64,000 bases of DNA from Chondrosia reniformis (taxonomy: Eukaryota; Porifera; Demospongiae; Chondrillida; Chondrillidae), in assembly GCA_947172415.1 (NCBI GenBank), contig OX359195.1, positions 2,480,001-2,544,000 on the forward strand, given 5' to 3'. The translations under genes were made by a program, and so were the position numbers. Shown piece by piece: positions 13,764 to 24,524 of the stretch (positions are counted from its first letter, which is position 1; every line of letters starts with the position of its first letter). The notes beneath the pieces were generated by a model. It had not been told where the DNA came from, did no database searches, and worked only from the letters and a program-made list of their open reading frames with translations.

Positions 13764-14032
13764 TATTTATTGCTATGAGTACAAACAACACTAGAGTATA
13801 ATGCAGTACCTTCAAAAGTCTTCCATTTGTGTGTCCATAGAGGTTAATGATTTTCCAACCGACTTTTGTTTTGTATCATTTGAGGGATTACTGTTGGACA
13901 CGCCCACTCTATTACTGACCTCTTCTTGAACAGCTTCCCCTTCCTCGTCGCTATGGTAACCACTCATCATTCCTAGAAGTGGATTGGCAAGATGGCTTTC
14001 AAGTTTTTGCCATTTTCCTCCTACAGCCGATT

Positions 14033-15489
14033 CTATAGTTGAGATACGTACAAGAGAAACATTGCTTTAAAAAACAAGTAAAAATATCAAGGAGCAACTA
14101 CTGCTCCACTTCAGAGAGGTAGCAGAGAGTATTGGTACTTGAATAGATAATTCTGCTCTATACAGAGTCATTCCCCTCCAGTGCACACACACTTAACAGT
14201 CTTAGGCGATAAGAAAAATAATGATTTTAATGACACACTTTCAGAAGCTTCCATGGCAACGGTTGCTTAGTAACTGGCTCTTTGAAGAATAAAGTGGATA
14301 TACTTTTCACTTACATGGACAAAGTAAGCTATAAATATAATTGTCATAGTAATGCTTCCTTCATGTTTCTCCTCTTATACTAACTACAAAATAGTTGTAA
14401 TCTTTATTCACTAATTAGTAGTGATTCTCTTATCAGAACAAGCCGATACTCAAGACCCAGCTCATTTCCACATCTATCATCAATACCTTCAACACTTAAA
14501 GACTATATAATACAGTATATTTGTATACACATACGTATACCAACTAATATGTAATATGTCTACATAGAGCGTATAAATACAGTAATATTGTACATTACAG
14601 AAAGAAAGAAATAATTGTGGAGAAGAGAACTCGTGCATAATGTATACTTGGTTCAGACTAGCCACTACTGCTCCAAGTCACGTGACATATATATGTAAAT
14701 AATGCGAGTAGCTAACTGTTGAGGCATATCTTCTCCAGCATATCCCGCCCTTAGTGAAGAAGACCCGAAACCAAACACTAGCGCCAACTTCGTCTGTGAA
14801 CTTTAGGAAACTCTCAACTAATGCTCCAGTTGCTGATGTTTACGTCTGTTCCTACCTCCATCTTGTCTCTATATGCTTTGAGGTCAGCCGAGGGGAATTC
14901 CCGTGACTACGCCATCCGCAAGTAGGCCTACGCCCTTCCGCCTGTAGACTGACGCGCGTACGTATGATCGTCGAATGAGTTCTCTGACTTGACACTCTAT
15001 AAGACATTATCTTCTTATATCCTGAACTGAACGTTGACGTATCACTGATCATAAGGACGAGATCTCGTTTTGGTTGAGTTAGAGGTTAGTTGAATCACAG
15101 ATTAACCATTACATGTAGATGCAGTACTAGTGGTTAGTCTATGGTTGAATAAAGTACATTTTAGTCCAATCAGGTAGCCATTTTGACTGTAGAAACCAGA
15201 TAGACTGATACCCCATTTCTAACTGTCATTCCATTCGACAGTTAACAATTGCTTTCAAAGCTTAATTAATAGATAGTCCTGCGTGTAAGTGGAATAGTAG
15301 CTAACCGTTCCATTCATAACACGTAGCTACACCAGCTGTGCGGCCGATCTCTAAGAGTTTATTTGACAAACTGTTCTAATCTGAGACTAACTGGTTGTTT
15401 GTGAATGGAGCGCTACTCAGTAGAGCGTGGTAGCGATAACCTGATCTTTATTTACTTTACTCGTGTTCTCACTTCTTTATGCTATAGTT
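14033..15489. promoter_or_regulatory. Shared 5' region between FNBP4 copy A and NLR-2
   Basis: Head-to-head intergenic region: FNBP4 exons lie on the minus strand to the left, the NLR-2 start at 15490 to the right. It is conserved in copy C (about 44445-46090), including unusually GC-rich stretches around 14880-14960 and 45520-45600. It probably holds both promoters and the missing FNBP4 first exon. I cannot place transcription starts or factor sites. A minus-strand open frame at 14852-15052 is conserved in outline but unsupported. Confidence 0.4.
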
Positions 15490-18400
15490 ATGGGAAATGT
15501 GTTTCGTCGTCGAACTACTTCACCAGTAACATGTCAGGACAGGACACGTCGTTTAGAAGAGGAGCAAACTGGAAGTGAGTGATTAACACGAGTAATCTAA
15601 TCCACCACTTTTCTACATCAAGAGGCTAAGGATAGTTTTACATTCTAGTTATTTCTGTTGACTGTGGATTGTGCTGTTCGATTACTGATTGATCAGACCA
15701 GATATATGACTTACAATGATAACCTCTTAATACTATGGCTTTACTGTTTGCATACAAATTGGTCCAGTTCATTCCTTCATGTGTGTATGTAATAGTTATG
15801 GAACCAAACGTTCAATGAGAATGTGAGTGTGAATGTCAGTTTAACCAATTTAACCACTGTAGTGTCAGTACATAGAACTACGTACATATATAGTTCCACA
15901 TATAGTGATAAACATGTAGAATGAACAGAGCTAGTTCTACCATATAGATCTTATATACTGAGTTGGTTCTCCATAGGCCAGACCACTATCTAATCGCCAT
16001 ATTTATTTGAGAATGTAAAAAGGAGAAGTGCAAGTGATATGAATAGAATGTTCTTTACTTTATTAGGAGAATGTGAGTCATCAGAGTTATCCCAAACAGA
16101 ACCACAAGTCAGTCAAACTGCAGACCAGACAGAACCACAAGTCAGTCAAACTGCAGTGACACATCAGGAAAGGACACGTCGTTTAGATGAGGAGCAAGCT
16201 GGAAGTGAGTGATTAACACGAGTAATCTAATACAATTACTTTCTTTACGAGAGGCAGAGAAAGAATATTCTAGACTGCCAGTTGTGCCTCCACCCTGATT
16301 GCCCCAATCAGTGGAACTATATAATGCAATAGTAATAGTTTTGAAGGTCCATCGGTGGAACTTTATATCTTACGTTAATATACGTAATTATGTAATTCTA
16401 TAACTATACTAATAAAATTAATCAAATTGCACACAACCTTATTCAGCAACACAATAATTTGTGTAAAAGCTCATGCACCTACGTACGTATATGCAGCAAG
16501 CACATTCCCTTCAAAATCTGATATAGCAAGAGAGGGAACTGTTAAAACTATACTATATAGGGTGTTTACATTCTTTTTCCACTCTTACTTAATGTGCTTA
16601 AAAAGGACACACCTCTGCAACACCATTATTTTGAGTGTCTATAGCCTTAACACACTATTATACCATGCAGTGGTAATTTAGCAGTAGTGGGAAGCCAGTA
16701 CCACTCTATGGCGGGTTATGCCAACCACCTTTTTACAGTGCATGTGTAGACCTAGGACTATCTAGGACTTCTAGTGAGTTTTTGACCATTCCAAAAGGCA
16801 TTAACACCAGGCAGTATTCCTATATACATAGGCAGTATTTTCTAAAATGCTCAGAGAATAGAGAGAGAATGTAATGGAAGTTATCCAGCATGCTGGAATT
16901 AATAGTAAAACGCTTTCTTTGGACGATCAAGCACGCCCGTATAGATCACTTTAATGCAATGTTTCGCCCTTCACGGGCTTCATCAGGCATACAGTACAAA
17001 AAGAGAAAATGTCAACTTATATACTCATGCATGCAACGGCAATGAATTGTGTCAGGGTGGCATATGTGTGTCATACACAACTAATGAGGTAGGAAGTGAA
17101 TATAGAATAGTACACAGTACAATACAGTACAGTACAATAGTACACAATGTGAACCAATCATACATCACGTTACACCTGTCGATGACCAATCAGGGAGTTC
17201 CACACTGGGCTCAGAGAAGACCCTGAGTCCAGATTGTACGTCTTCCTGGTCCTTATGTACACACTCTCCTTGATCCTCCTCTCCCTCCACCGATTTGACC
17301 TGTCCACCACGTGTGCTGACCCCCAGTCCATGTTGTGGCTTGTCTTCATCCAATGGGCGTTTCGTACATCACCCGTGGACACTGCTCTTTTGTGTTTACT
17401 GATCCTAGTCTTCAAAGGTCGTCCTGTTTCACTGATGTAAACCTCATCACACTGTGAACAAGCAATCTGGTACACCACACCCTTGTTCATGTGCTTCTGC
17501 TGTCCCTTCACTCTTGTGAGTAGACCCGATAGCGTTGTCTTCTGTTGGAACACAGGGTGGAACACAAACCCAAGTCCAACCAGAGTAAAGCACAGAGAGA
17601 GCACTTAGGAAGCTGAGGGAGGATGAATCAATAGAGAGGGGTTTAGTAGTACATTAGCAAGAGTCAAACAGTTGTATAACTTATTAAAATGTTCAGGTTC
17701 TGGTCAATGAATATATTTATTTATTTACCAATGAATGTATGTAGGTGTTCTTAGAGAGTTCCTCAGTGAGACTGTCCATTCATTTCTTGGGAGATGTGAT
17801 TTCAAAAGAGTTGGTGCTTCTCTGAGAGCAGATAATGTCATTTCAGTTGGAGAGTTCCAGAGACTGCAAGCTTGTCCCCAGTTGGAGGATGCTAACAGGT
17901 TCCTGTACAGTCTCTTGGATGGAGACCCTTCTACAAGGAAACTTGGAGCTCTCTCTACAGCACTGAAGGATGACACTACACATGACGGACATCAAGAACT
18001 AGCTCAACTGATTGACCAGTTTCTACAAGGTGAGGATACAGGTGTGGGTGTGGTCATTTATATATCAAATTACAATCTTTAGAAGATATGTATGTGTGTA
18101 TTTAGTATTACTATTATCTATGCTAAAGATATCATAAACCACAAGTATTCTCCATTCATTCTCATCTCCCAATATATATTTTATTAGTGTTTTACATCTC
18201 TTTCTGTTCTGCATGGGGTTTGTAGGTCCATCCACCAGTCAGTCCAAAGATCCAACGACTACAGACACCAACCAGACCTTTAACATTGTACGTTTACATG
18301 GACCTGTTAATTAGTACATATACGTATTACATGTGCTATGCGTATACTGTTAATTAATATATTACATGTGGTATGTATGTAACTTGTAATTATCTGTCAC

Positions 18401-21400
18401 AGAAGAATTTCTTGTTTACATTACATACATTTTTTTATTTGTAATACTTTATAGGAGAAAGCCATTCAGAGCCTCAAATCACTCTACAGAGGTCCTGTCA
18501 TAGCTGACCACTGGCTACTGAAACTAGCTGAGATGGGATTTGTTAGACTTCACTTGGTCAATCCCTCTGATCTCAAACCAAGAAGACCAGAAGATACTGC
18601 AGCTGTGAAACTCGCCTGTTCTACATCACACAGAAGGGAACCTTTCAAGGGAGGACCAATTGGCTTGCAGGAGATCTTGGAGTACAAGCCTGTACAACCT
18701 CCAAGGAAACGCATCCTGCTGGAAGGAGAGCCTGGTATAGGCAAGTCCACTCTGACCAAACAGCTGTGCTACAAGTTTGCTGAGGGTACATTTGCCAGTG
18801 AATACAAGCTAGTCATTCGAGTAGTACTTCGAGGTCTTCCTTCCGATACCACACTGAGTGTAGAGGACCTAGTTCGCAGCTGTACCAGTGATGTTGGGAC
18901 TTCATTGCAGAAAGAAATTCCCTCCCTTTTGAGTCAGTTCATTTCCTTGAATGATGGAGATGGTACGCTGTTCATCATGGATGGCTACGATGAGTTCTCT
19001 GAAAAGCTACAGAAGAAATCTCTGGTTGCAGACATTATAAATGGCAAGACCCTCCCCCAATCGTCGTTCATCATCACATCCCGACCACGAGCATCAGCCC
19101 CTCTACACAACAAGATAGAAAGACGCATCGAGGTGAGTGGATTTGGAGAGAAAGAGATTGAGCAGTTCATAAGAAAGTACTACGGAGAGTCATCTATTTC
19201 TGTAGCTGATGCTTTACTAGCAAGGCTGAACTCTACCCTGCCTCGAATCAAAGCCATGTGCTTCATCCCTCTGATCCTGCTGATGACATGTTTTGTCAAT
19301 GATGTCCTTGATGTCCCTCCCGATACAATCAGTGATCTATTTAAAAGCATCATATGCCTCACTGTGAAGCGACACTTTGAGAAAAATGGAGTGGAAATGG
19401 AAATTGGCAGTTTTGAGGATGTCCTGCGACTCTGCCCCCGTTTGATCAAACTGAGTCAACTTGCCTTGGATGGTGTGCTGAAAGATGTCATCATTTTCCA
19501 CAATATGGAGCTGTCAGAAGATGACCATTTTGGTCTAATGAACTGCATCTCTTATCGAAGTGCCTTTGGTGGAGTCACTGGATCGTACCACTTTCTTCAC
19601 AGAACAGTTCAAGAGTTCCTTGCAGCTTGTGCAGTCAAGCAGTTACCTGCTGAGGAACAGAGAAAGTTTTGGAAAGAGAGACTTGTTCTTGGGTACAACA
19701 AGAGAGGAAGATTTGTCTTATCAGACTCCAACTACGAGATGCCATTCCTTTTCTTCTGTGGCATTGGAGGACTAGAGAATGATGCTGTGAGAGACCTCTT
19801 GTTTGAGCCTCTTGCGTTTACCAATGATCACATGTTTGCTAGAGGGACCACTTTCCCTGAGATTGGTACAGCTGTAGCAGAGAGCAGAAATGAAGAGCTT
19901 TGTCAAAGGTTCATGGAGTGTTGCAGTGATGCTGACATTAGATATCTCAGTCCCCATCAGCTCAACAGTTTAGCTTACCTGATGACCATCAGCAGACACA
20001 TCAAACGACTTTCAGTTAGGATTCCATCTTATTCAACTGATGCAAATCAAATTGATTCCTTTATTCAGCAAATATCTGGAAAGGTGACATATTTGGAAGA
20101 AGTCACAATTGAAGGTGAGTTGATATTGTAAGTTGAGATGTGTGAATAAAACACTTTTGTAGACTGTTGACATGCCATATATAGAAGAAGTTACAAAATA
20201 ATAGATCCAGTACAGTGTGTATTGATTGCTCCTAATACCTTAAGCTTGTGATTATCTTTGAAGTGTGAATATTCAACTTGACTGATGACACTCATTACTT
20301 TCCTACTATAGATTACTCAGTGAGACTGATAAAGTCTGTTGTACTTCAAGACTTTCTAAAGTTGCAAAGTTCACTAAATAAACTGACCATTCAAGAAGGA
20401 GCAGGAGTAAGGGTAAGTTTGCAGTCGTACCCAGAAGTGTAGTTTTATGGCTTCTTTAATTGTGTTCTTTTGTAAATGTTTACCGAACTTATATAAAGTA
20501 CATTTATGTAAGTATATAGTACTGTTTAATATTCATGGTACATTTTACATCTGTACAGCTAGGTGGACCTTCAGTGGGAGGAGATGACATTTCAGTGATG
20601 TCTGACATTGTTTCATTTCATTCAAAGAGACTTGAACACCTTGCATTAGATTTTGAATGTGAGTCATACTAAATAGTCACATGTGACAGTCACTAGTATG
20701 TGTACATACTGCACAAGTCTGAGTCACTTGTGTTGTCATTCACTGCACAAGTCATGAGTTGTGAAGTTGCTAACTTGAAATGATACCACAAACTATATCC
20801 TTTCTTGTTGCTATGTAGTTCTTTATGAGAATGTGGAGGCAAGTGTGCTAAAGAGCTCAGTAGTTACTTGTCGTCAGTTGAAATCTCTTAGTCTGGGGAG
20901 TGTCAACTTTACACATGAAGACTTACAGATCTTACTTGATAACCTACCACAATTGGTTACCATGGAGATGAAGGAATGTGAATATGAAGGTCGTGATATT
21001 GATGCCAGTGTCAATGTGAGTTGTGGAATACATACAAGTGTAAAGAACTGTACAAACCTCTATACAGAACAGCTAATATTTTAGTTGAGAAATTGAATCC
21101 TATATAAGGACAGGTATTTAGTCTATTAATAGTGAATATTGTATTTGGTCAGTGGTCACTTTATATTTGTTCCATTCCACTGAAATGTGTTCATATTCTA
21201 TCCAGCTATATAGTGTATCATGTATGTGATACAAACCAGTGAATGCAGCTATGGGACAACTCTATAATCAGCTGTAGTCACTACATGTGATTGGTTGCTG
21301 GTCACATGAGATCTCACTGTATGACACTTGTGTGCAGTGTTAAGTGTGAATGTTGAGATACGTCTTCATGTCTTTATGTGTAGTAATTCTCTATTTAGAT

Positions 21401-23865
21401 AAGCACTTGTATATATTGTTATTCTTGAGTGATCCATCAACGTCTTTATACTCTAGTGCGTTAGGAGGCACCCCAGTCTGGAAGATGTGACTTTAGGTCG
21501 GTGTAGTGTGAATTTGATGAAAGTGTTCTTGTTTGGTATCAAAGACAAACTAAACATGAAGAAAGTAAATGTTGACTTTGGTAAACGCTCAGGTAAGTGT
21601 ATTGTTATCAAAATATTTAATTCTATTGATGTCTTGTAAACGTTTTATTCATTTTGGGTGAATATTGTAGTAAAGTTGTTATAACTTGTTAACTTGTCAA
21701 TATGAGGTCTAGTCCTGATAACCTGGTGGTGTGTGATTGCATGTAGTATATTTTGTAACTTTTTGTAGATGCTGATTGGGTAGAGTTACTAGCATGTGTT
21801 GTGAGTTGTATGAAGAAGAGCTCACTAAAGACACTTTGTATCAGGGAGATGAAAGGAGTGCCACAATGTTGTAAAGTGTTTGACTGTCTTAGAAGCAGTG
21901 AAATAGAAGAGTGTCAGTTTGAACTTAAGTACAGAACTTCATTACCTGTGAGTGTGATGATGATATATAGAATATTATCTTCTCCACTTCACTTTCCCCA
22001 TTCACCACTCTGGCCCATACACACCTAACACTATATCCCCTCATAGATATATAGCCCTTGTATGTGTATCTGAAATGAATTCCAAGTGTATGTAGACAGG
22101 ATCTGTGAAAGGCTGTGCAGAAGCTACTGACTCGTATTGCTTCTCAAGTATATGGACATAACTAACTAATCTTTAGAGGGTTCACTTTGTTACTCCTGTT
22201 TAATTGATAATGTGTAGCAGTCTTATGGCTATCCCACAGTTGGTCCAAATAATGTTCTTATACAAAAGTTATGTAATAACTGTATTGTTTATCAGTGAAA
22301 GTGTTTATTTGAGAAGAGAGATGTATCTTGTGTGGTGCAAATTAATTCAAATGGTCAATCCTTGTGACCAGTCCAATCCATTTGATTATTAGAGAGTGCT
22401 CATTCACTGTTCTCTCAGATCAACTGGTATGTAGACAGTGGAAGTGCTGTCTCATTTCCATGTAGTTATTCCATCCACACAATGTTTACATCATGTCAGC
22501 TAACCTTGTTCTGAGCAGAAGACATTTTATTGTTATATCCACTCAATTGTGATGTGATATTTCAGTTAACACTTTTGTATAGTGTATTCCCATGTGTATA
22601 TCACATCTCTGTTATGTGTGGTGTATACAGGAAGGTCTCACTGATCTTGTTGAATGTGGAGTTGGACAGTGCAGGACACTCAGGAAGGTCACCATGGGAG
22701 CTGGTGGACATCAAACACTGTCCTCCAGTATATTGAAGGGAATGATCCAGAATCCTTCATTGGAACAAGTTGAACTGAGAGGAGGTGACTTTGAAGGTAG
22801 GCTTTATAACTTTATGTTCAGAATGTATTGCCTATGGACTTAATAACTTTCATCAACTATGAGGATCATGTACTCTATACAGTCATCTCAATAGAATGGT
22901 TGTGTTCAGTAAAGTGTCCCTTTCAAGTGATTAGTAGCCAATGTATAGCCTGTCTCTGCGACATTTCAAACTATTACATAAGCATTAAATATAAATTTGC
23001 AGTGTGTTAATGTACTGTAATCTGATGGTTCCTTCAACTGACAGGAAAGGGAGCATTACTTGTGCAACTACTACAAAGTGGATTGAAGAGTGTTACAATA
23101 AGTCAACCCTATATAGGTTACAACATCACACCGAGGGACATTGCTAATGCTATTGGATGTCTACGTGACAACACTTCATTGAAAGAACTCACCATCAGGA
23201 CTGACACAAACAAGTCTGAGGTACACTTGACTGCCTATCACTAGTAAATATTACTTTCCCTTACCTATTAAAGGTATATCCAGTCTGCTTATTACAAAGT
23301 TTAGGTTTATTTGACTAGCTTGTTCCAGTCTATGGCCTCTGAGTGTTTTAGATTAGGTAATCACTTCATATTGTAGTACATAAGTATGTATTTAATTGTA
23401 CTGGATACACTTGTACAGAATATCCAGGATGTCACTGAAGAAGATGTCTTGACATCAGTTGAACAAGCTGTCAAGGAGAACACTACACTAGAGAGGTTGG
23501 AAGTGGATAGTATAAACTGGAGGAATCTTGCAGATAGCATTCTAAAGGGAGCAGCAGCCAATCAGAATCTTAGAGTGTTGCAACTGTGGATGAATAAGGA
23601 ACACAAAAAATATGCTCCTAAACAGGAAGTGATTGATAATGTAAGAAGAGTCAACAATAGATTGAGACTCTTTGTTGAGTTAGGTAAGTAAATGTCTTTC
23701 ATAATATGTTTGTACATGTAATAGGTAGTTTGGTTAACAGTAGATTTACTAATTTCAATCCAAATAGCGTCACATGTGGACTGTGTTATTTATAGGAATA
23801 TATTATATAACTTGTAAATATGTAATTCTTCTCTTTTTGTTCCAGGGACAAATAATTACTTGTGA
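15490..23865 (+). CDS. NLR-2: complete death-fold-NACHT-LRR receptor
   Basis: Fourteen exons: 15490-15574, 16067-16204, 17745-18029, about 18226-18287, 18455-20114, 20312-20412, 20559-20658, 20819-21015, 21457-21592, 21769-21947, 22631-22796, 23045-23220, 23428-23683 and 23846-23865 (stop TGA). Phases agree at every junction, giving about 1186 residues. The protein begins MGNVFRRR, a possible N-myristoylation motif. Exons 1 and 2 both end in a TRRLxEEQxG module. Exon 3 is a CARD/Death-like helical domain. Exon 5 has a P-loop (GEPGIGKSTLTKQL), Walker B (LFIMDGYDEF) and the NLR FLHRTVQEFLAAC motif. Eight LRR exons and a short tail exon follow. Expected role: NTP-dependent oligomerising immune sensor. 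The start rests on the ATG context and the phase match to exon 2. Intron 2 holds a Penelope fossil. Confidence 0.88.
16925..17605 (-). mobile_element. Penelope-like retroelement fragment with GIY-YIG endonuclease
   Basis: The minus strand encodes a stretch with KGVVYQIACSQCDEVYI, TGRPLKTRISKHKRA and a downstream RERRIKESVYI motif, the pattern of the GIY-YIG endonuclease that follows reverse transcriptase in Penelope-like elements. Only the 3' part of an element is present, in intron 2 of NLR-2, antisense to the gene. A hammerhead-like motif follows it. Broken fossil. Confidence 0.8.
16939..16992 (-). ncRNA. Hammerhead-ribozyme-like motif of the Penelope fragment
   Basis: Read on the minus strand, the core is CTGATGA, then a stem GCCC..GGGC closing a GTGAA loop, then GAAAC (16961-16986). 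This is the invariant core order of hammerhead ribozymes, which Penelope-like elements are known to carry. Possible stem III: CATT with AGTG. Possible stem I: GTATG with TATAC. The expected cleavage triplet is imperfect (GTGATC), so the motif may be decayed. Confidence 0.65.
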
Positions 23866-24007
23866 AACAGATTGTTATTCTTCAAAACTGTTATTGTTTG
23901 AACTCGTGACTAATAAACCTTTTGTTTGAAACAAATATTTTGTATAAGATATCAATAATTACCAGAGAAGAGAGTCAGTTGTAAAGAGAAATGATATATA
24001 GGTCTGC

Positions 24008-24170
24008 TATTTAGTAATTCCCCTTCAGTCTCCTAGCAACCAGTCACATATTGGTGGAGTCCACCTTCTAATTTCCCCTCAGTCTCCTAGCAACCAGTCA
24101 CATATGGGTGCAGTCTACCTTCTAATTTCCCCTCAGTCTCCTAGCAACCAGTCTCATACAGTGGTCCATG
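24008..24170. repeat. 54-bp minisatellite, copy B
   Basis: About three units of the same CAGTCTCCTAGCAACCAGTC array as at 6183-6430, at the matching place after the NLR-2 stop. Just beyond it (about 24185) the sequence jumps to a part matching 7260 of copy A, marking the deletion that removed the last two FNBP4 exons from copy B. Confidence 0.8.
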
Positions 24171-24524
24171 TATACCTTATGTATATACCACTGGTTTGTT
24201 TTCCCAGCATCCTTAGATTCTAGCTACGTACCTTATATGGGAGGAGTTCATTGGCTCTACGTGGCATCTTTATAGTTTAGCTTTATACTTTATTATATTC
24301 TAATTTGCAAGCTCATCAAAATCATGAATCATGAAAATTTCCTCCGCCATTTTTCTTGAGTTTCACGTGTTTTAGCTCTCACTCTCAGCAACAGTGAAAT
24401 AAGAATCACATTTATTCTGAGGACCTTTTCAAAGATTCACAAAAATTTCTATCCTAAAAAATATCCCACTTTATGGTACCAGTTTATGTGATATGTACTG
24501 TACAGTTCACATGAGTAGACTTAC

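Larger units (their letters stand above)
10500..13809 (-). other. FNBP4-A first visible intron: repeats and small elements, no gene
   Basis: This 3.3-kb stretch separates the N-terminal exon from the second exon. It matches 38370-44220 of copy C minus several indels. It holds a short 16-bp minisatellite (11298-11400), a segment near 12717-12840 that recurs in copy C, and two inverted-repeat elements listed separately. I see no convincing coding exon. Small open frames such as the one at 12547-12738 (minus) are unsupported. Confidence 0.6.
6864..14032 (-). pseudogene. FNBP4: FNBP4-like (formin-binding protein 4), copy A, broken
   Basis: Minus-strand exons from homology among the three copies: 13810-14032 (NPLLGMMSGYHSDEE, as in the FNBP4 N-terminal region), 10291-10454 (acidic), 8806-9547 (first WW domain, GYTYYWNTVTNNVSWTLP, then an acidic linker), 8470-8574, 8272-8404 (NDWREG), 7661-7832 (second WW, YYYYNAVTDKASWDFP), 7017-7103 (KKKKSKK) and 6864-6947 (ITSLLQKWSGLHQNN, stop). 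FNBP4 binds proline-rich partners through two WW domains. Breaks: one base lost near 13814, giving TTT TGA; one C lost in the run near 8379; one base lost near 7800. The proline-rich exon present in B (24525-24751) and C (35220-35456) is deleted, with the junction near 7475. The true first exon was not found. Fairly sure of family and of decay. Confidence 0.82.

Noticed and set aside
14852-15052. Minus-strand frame as first exon of FNBP4
   Set aside because: No splice donor that joins in phase to the next exon was found, and the sequence does not resemble the FNBP4 N-terminus.
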